Source: Gammaproteobacteria bacterium
GTDB lineage: Bacteria; Pseudomonadota; Gammaproteobacteria; Ga0077536
Assembly (NCBI GenBank): GCA_003540955.1
Contig: DPMX01000318.1
Coordinates: 1-6,819 of the forward strand
DNA: 6,819 bases
Reading direction: 5' to 3'
In this document: one piece after another, positions 6,182 to 6,819 of the stretch
How the letters are laid out: each line of letters opens with the position of its first letter
How positions within the stretch are numbered: the first letter of the stretch is position 1
The notes under the pieces: model-generated
What the model saw: the letters and a program-made list of their open reading frames with translations, nothing else
Told to the model about the DNA's origin: nothing
Database searches by the model: none
Made by a program: the position numbers and the translations under genes

Positions 6182-6819
6182 CTAGTCCCGCGCGCCGGGG
6201 TTTAACCAGGACTCAATGTGACCGCCTTGAAGGTGGATTAGTGTAGCCTGGAGTAAACGAATCGCGTGGAAGCTTAGCGATAGGATAGTCCACACTGCGA
6301 CACAAAGGAATCCTATATCTGGTCGCTGAAAAATACATGCTACTGTTAAAATCGCAAGATTGGAGTTGCGTCGCGCGGTTATAGTGCGAAAAAAATAATC
6401 TATTGGTTGCCATATGTGTGTCTCGATCTTAAACGTGAGCTCGAACAATCCTTCGAGTAGACGGCCTAGCACGTAGCCTACAAGAATTACCCAAATAGCG
6501 GGTGATACTAACGATGCTACGGCTGGAGAGGTCATTGGGAGAACGCCAACATACCACCCGTACCACCAAAATGGTGGGTGGATCAGGTCGATCCCGTGGT
6601 CGTAGATATTTCCCCAAAGCGAGGACGTTACGGTTACTCGAGCAAGTTTACCGTCCACAGTATCGAGAAAGGTCATTGCCCATGCGACAGGCAATGCGCT
6701 AAGGAAGTGACCTTCGGCGAACAACCACAATGCGAGGAGCATAAAGGTAAGGCTCGCCGTAGTGACGTTGTTCGGGCTCATGCCCCGTGCGGCGGCCCAT
6801 CGTGTCACAATTCGTGCCG
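6182..6819 (-). CDS. CDP-alcohol phosphatidyltransferase family membrane protein (5' end outside window)
   Basis: This is a partial integral membrane transferase. The frame stays open through the right edge beyond a GTG at 6808, and the visible part begins inside the usual N-terminal RxxxxxxSPNxVT segment, so the real start lies outside. Counting from the GTG codon, the family signature is complete: Asp49, Asp52-Gly53, Ala56-Arg57, Gly66, Asp70 and Asp74, matching DxxDGxxAR(x8)GxxxDxxxD. These aspartates bind the metal ions and the CDP-alcohol. Hydrophobic segments occur around 17-32, 36-48, 76-91, 97-115, 150-161 and 166-180. The enzyme would transfer a phospho-alcohol from a CDP-alcohol to a second alcohol at the inner membrane. 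The gene precedes a probable cytidylyltransferase on the same strand and shares the locus with ceramide genes, so a sphingoid acceptor is possible. CDP-diacylglycerol as donor remains an alternative. Confidence 0.9.
   Translation of the reverse strand, partial: ARIVTRWAAARGMSPNNVTTASLTFMLLALWLFAEGHFLSALPVAWAMTFLDTVDGKLARVTVTSSLWGNIYDHGIDLIHPPFWWYGWYVGVLPMTSPAVASLVSPAIWVILVGYVLGRLLEGLFELTFKIETHIWQPIDYFFRTITARRNSNLAILTVACIFQRPDIGFLCVAVWTILSLSFHAIRLLQATLIHLQGGHIESWLNPGARD

Overview
The window carries eight recognisable protein genes: seven complete and one running off the right edge. Base composition is moderate (about half G+C by eye). Starts include TTG, spacing is bacterial, and one operon has genes overlapping or nearly touching. 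The best guess for the host is a Gram-negative proteobacterium. The main reason is the cassette at 125-2567 (extended SDR, acyl carrier protein, serine palmitoyltransferase), which corresponds to the consecutive ceramide-synthesis genes known from Caulobacter. No RNA gene, CRISPR array, transposase or attachment site is visible.

Layout. Plus strand: an SDR resembling ceramide reductase CerR (125-1078), an ACP (1126-1377, or from 1081) and an SPT-type alpha-oxoamine synthase (1374-2567). A 74-78 bp gap leads to a NudL-like Nudix hydrolase (2645-3235). Minus strand: a microsomal-type epoxide hydrolase (3264-4406). A divergent intergenic region follows (4407-4601), then a phosphoglycerate-mutase-like histidine phosphatase on plus (4602-5315). 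Three bases further on, in convergent orientation, are a minus-strand sugar/alcohol-phosphate nucleotidyltransferase (5319-6050) and, upstream of it on the same strand, a CDP-alcohol phosphatidyltransferase (6182 to beyond 6819).

How the genes may work together (inference). The left cassette would condense serine with an acyl thioester carried by the dedicated ACP, and reduce a keto group in the sphingoid/ceramide product. The right-hand module has the parts for headgroup addition: a nucleotidyltransferase to make CDP-alcohol, a CDP-alcohol phosphotransferase with a complete catalytic motif, and a histidine phosphatase that has lost the phosphoglycerate-binding residues of the glycolytic enzyme. 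Together they suggest a phospho-headgroup sphingolipid locus, with CDP-X:ceramide transfer as the most interesting possibility. Ceramide synthase and acyl-ACP synthetase are not in the window. The Nudix hydrolase and epoxide hydrolase may be bystanders.

Limits: all identifications come from reading motifs by eye. Substrates of the right-hand module are not determined by the sequence seen here.
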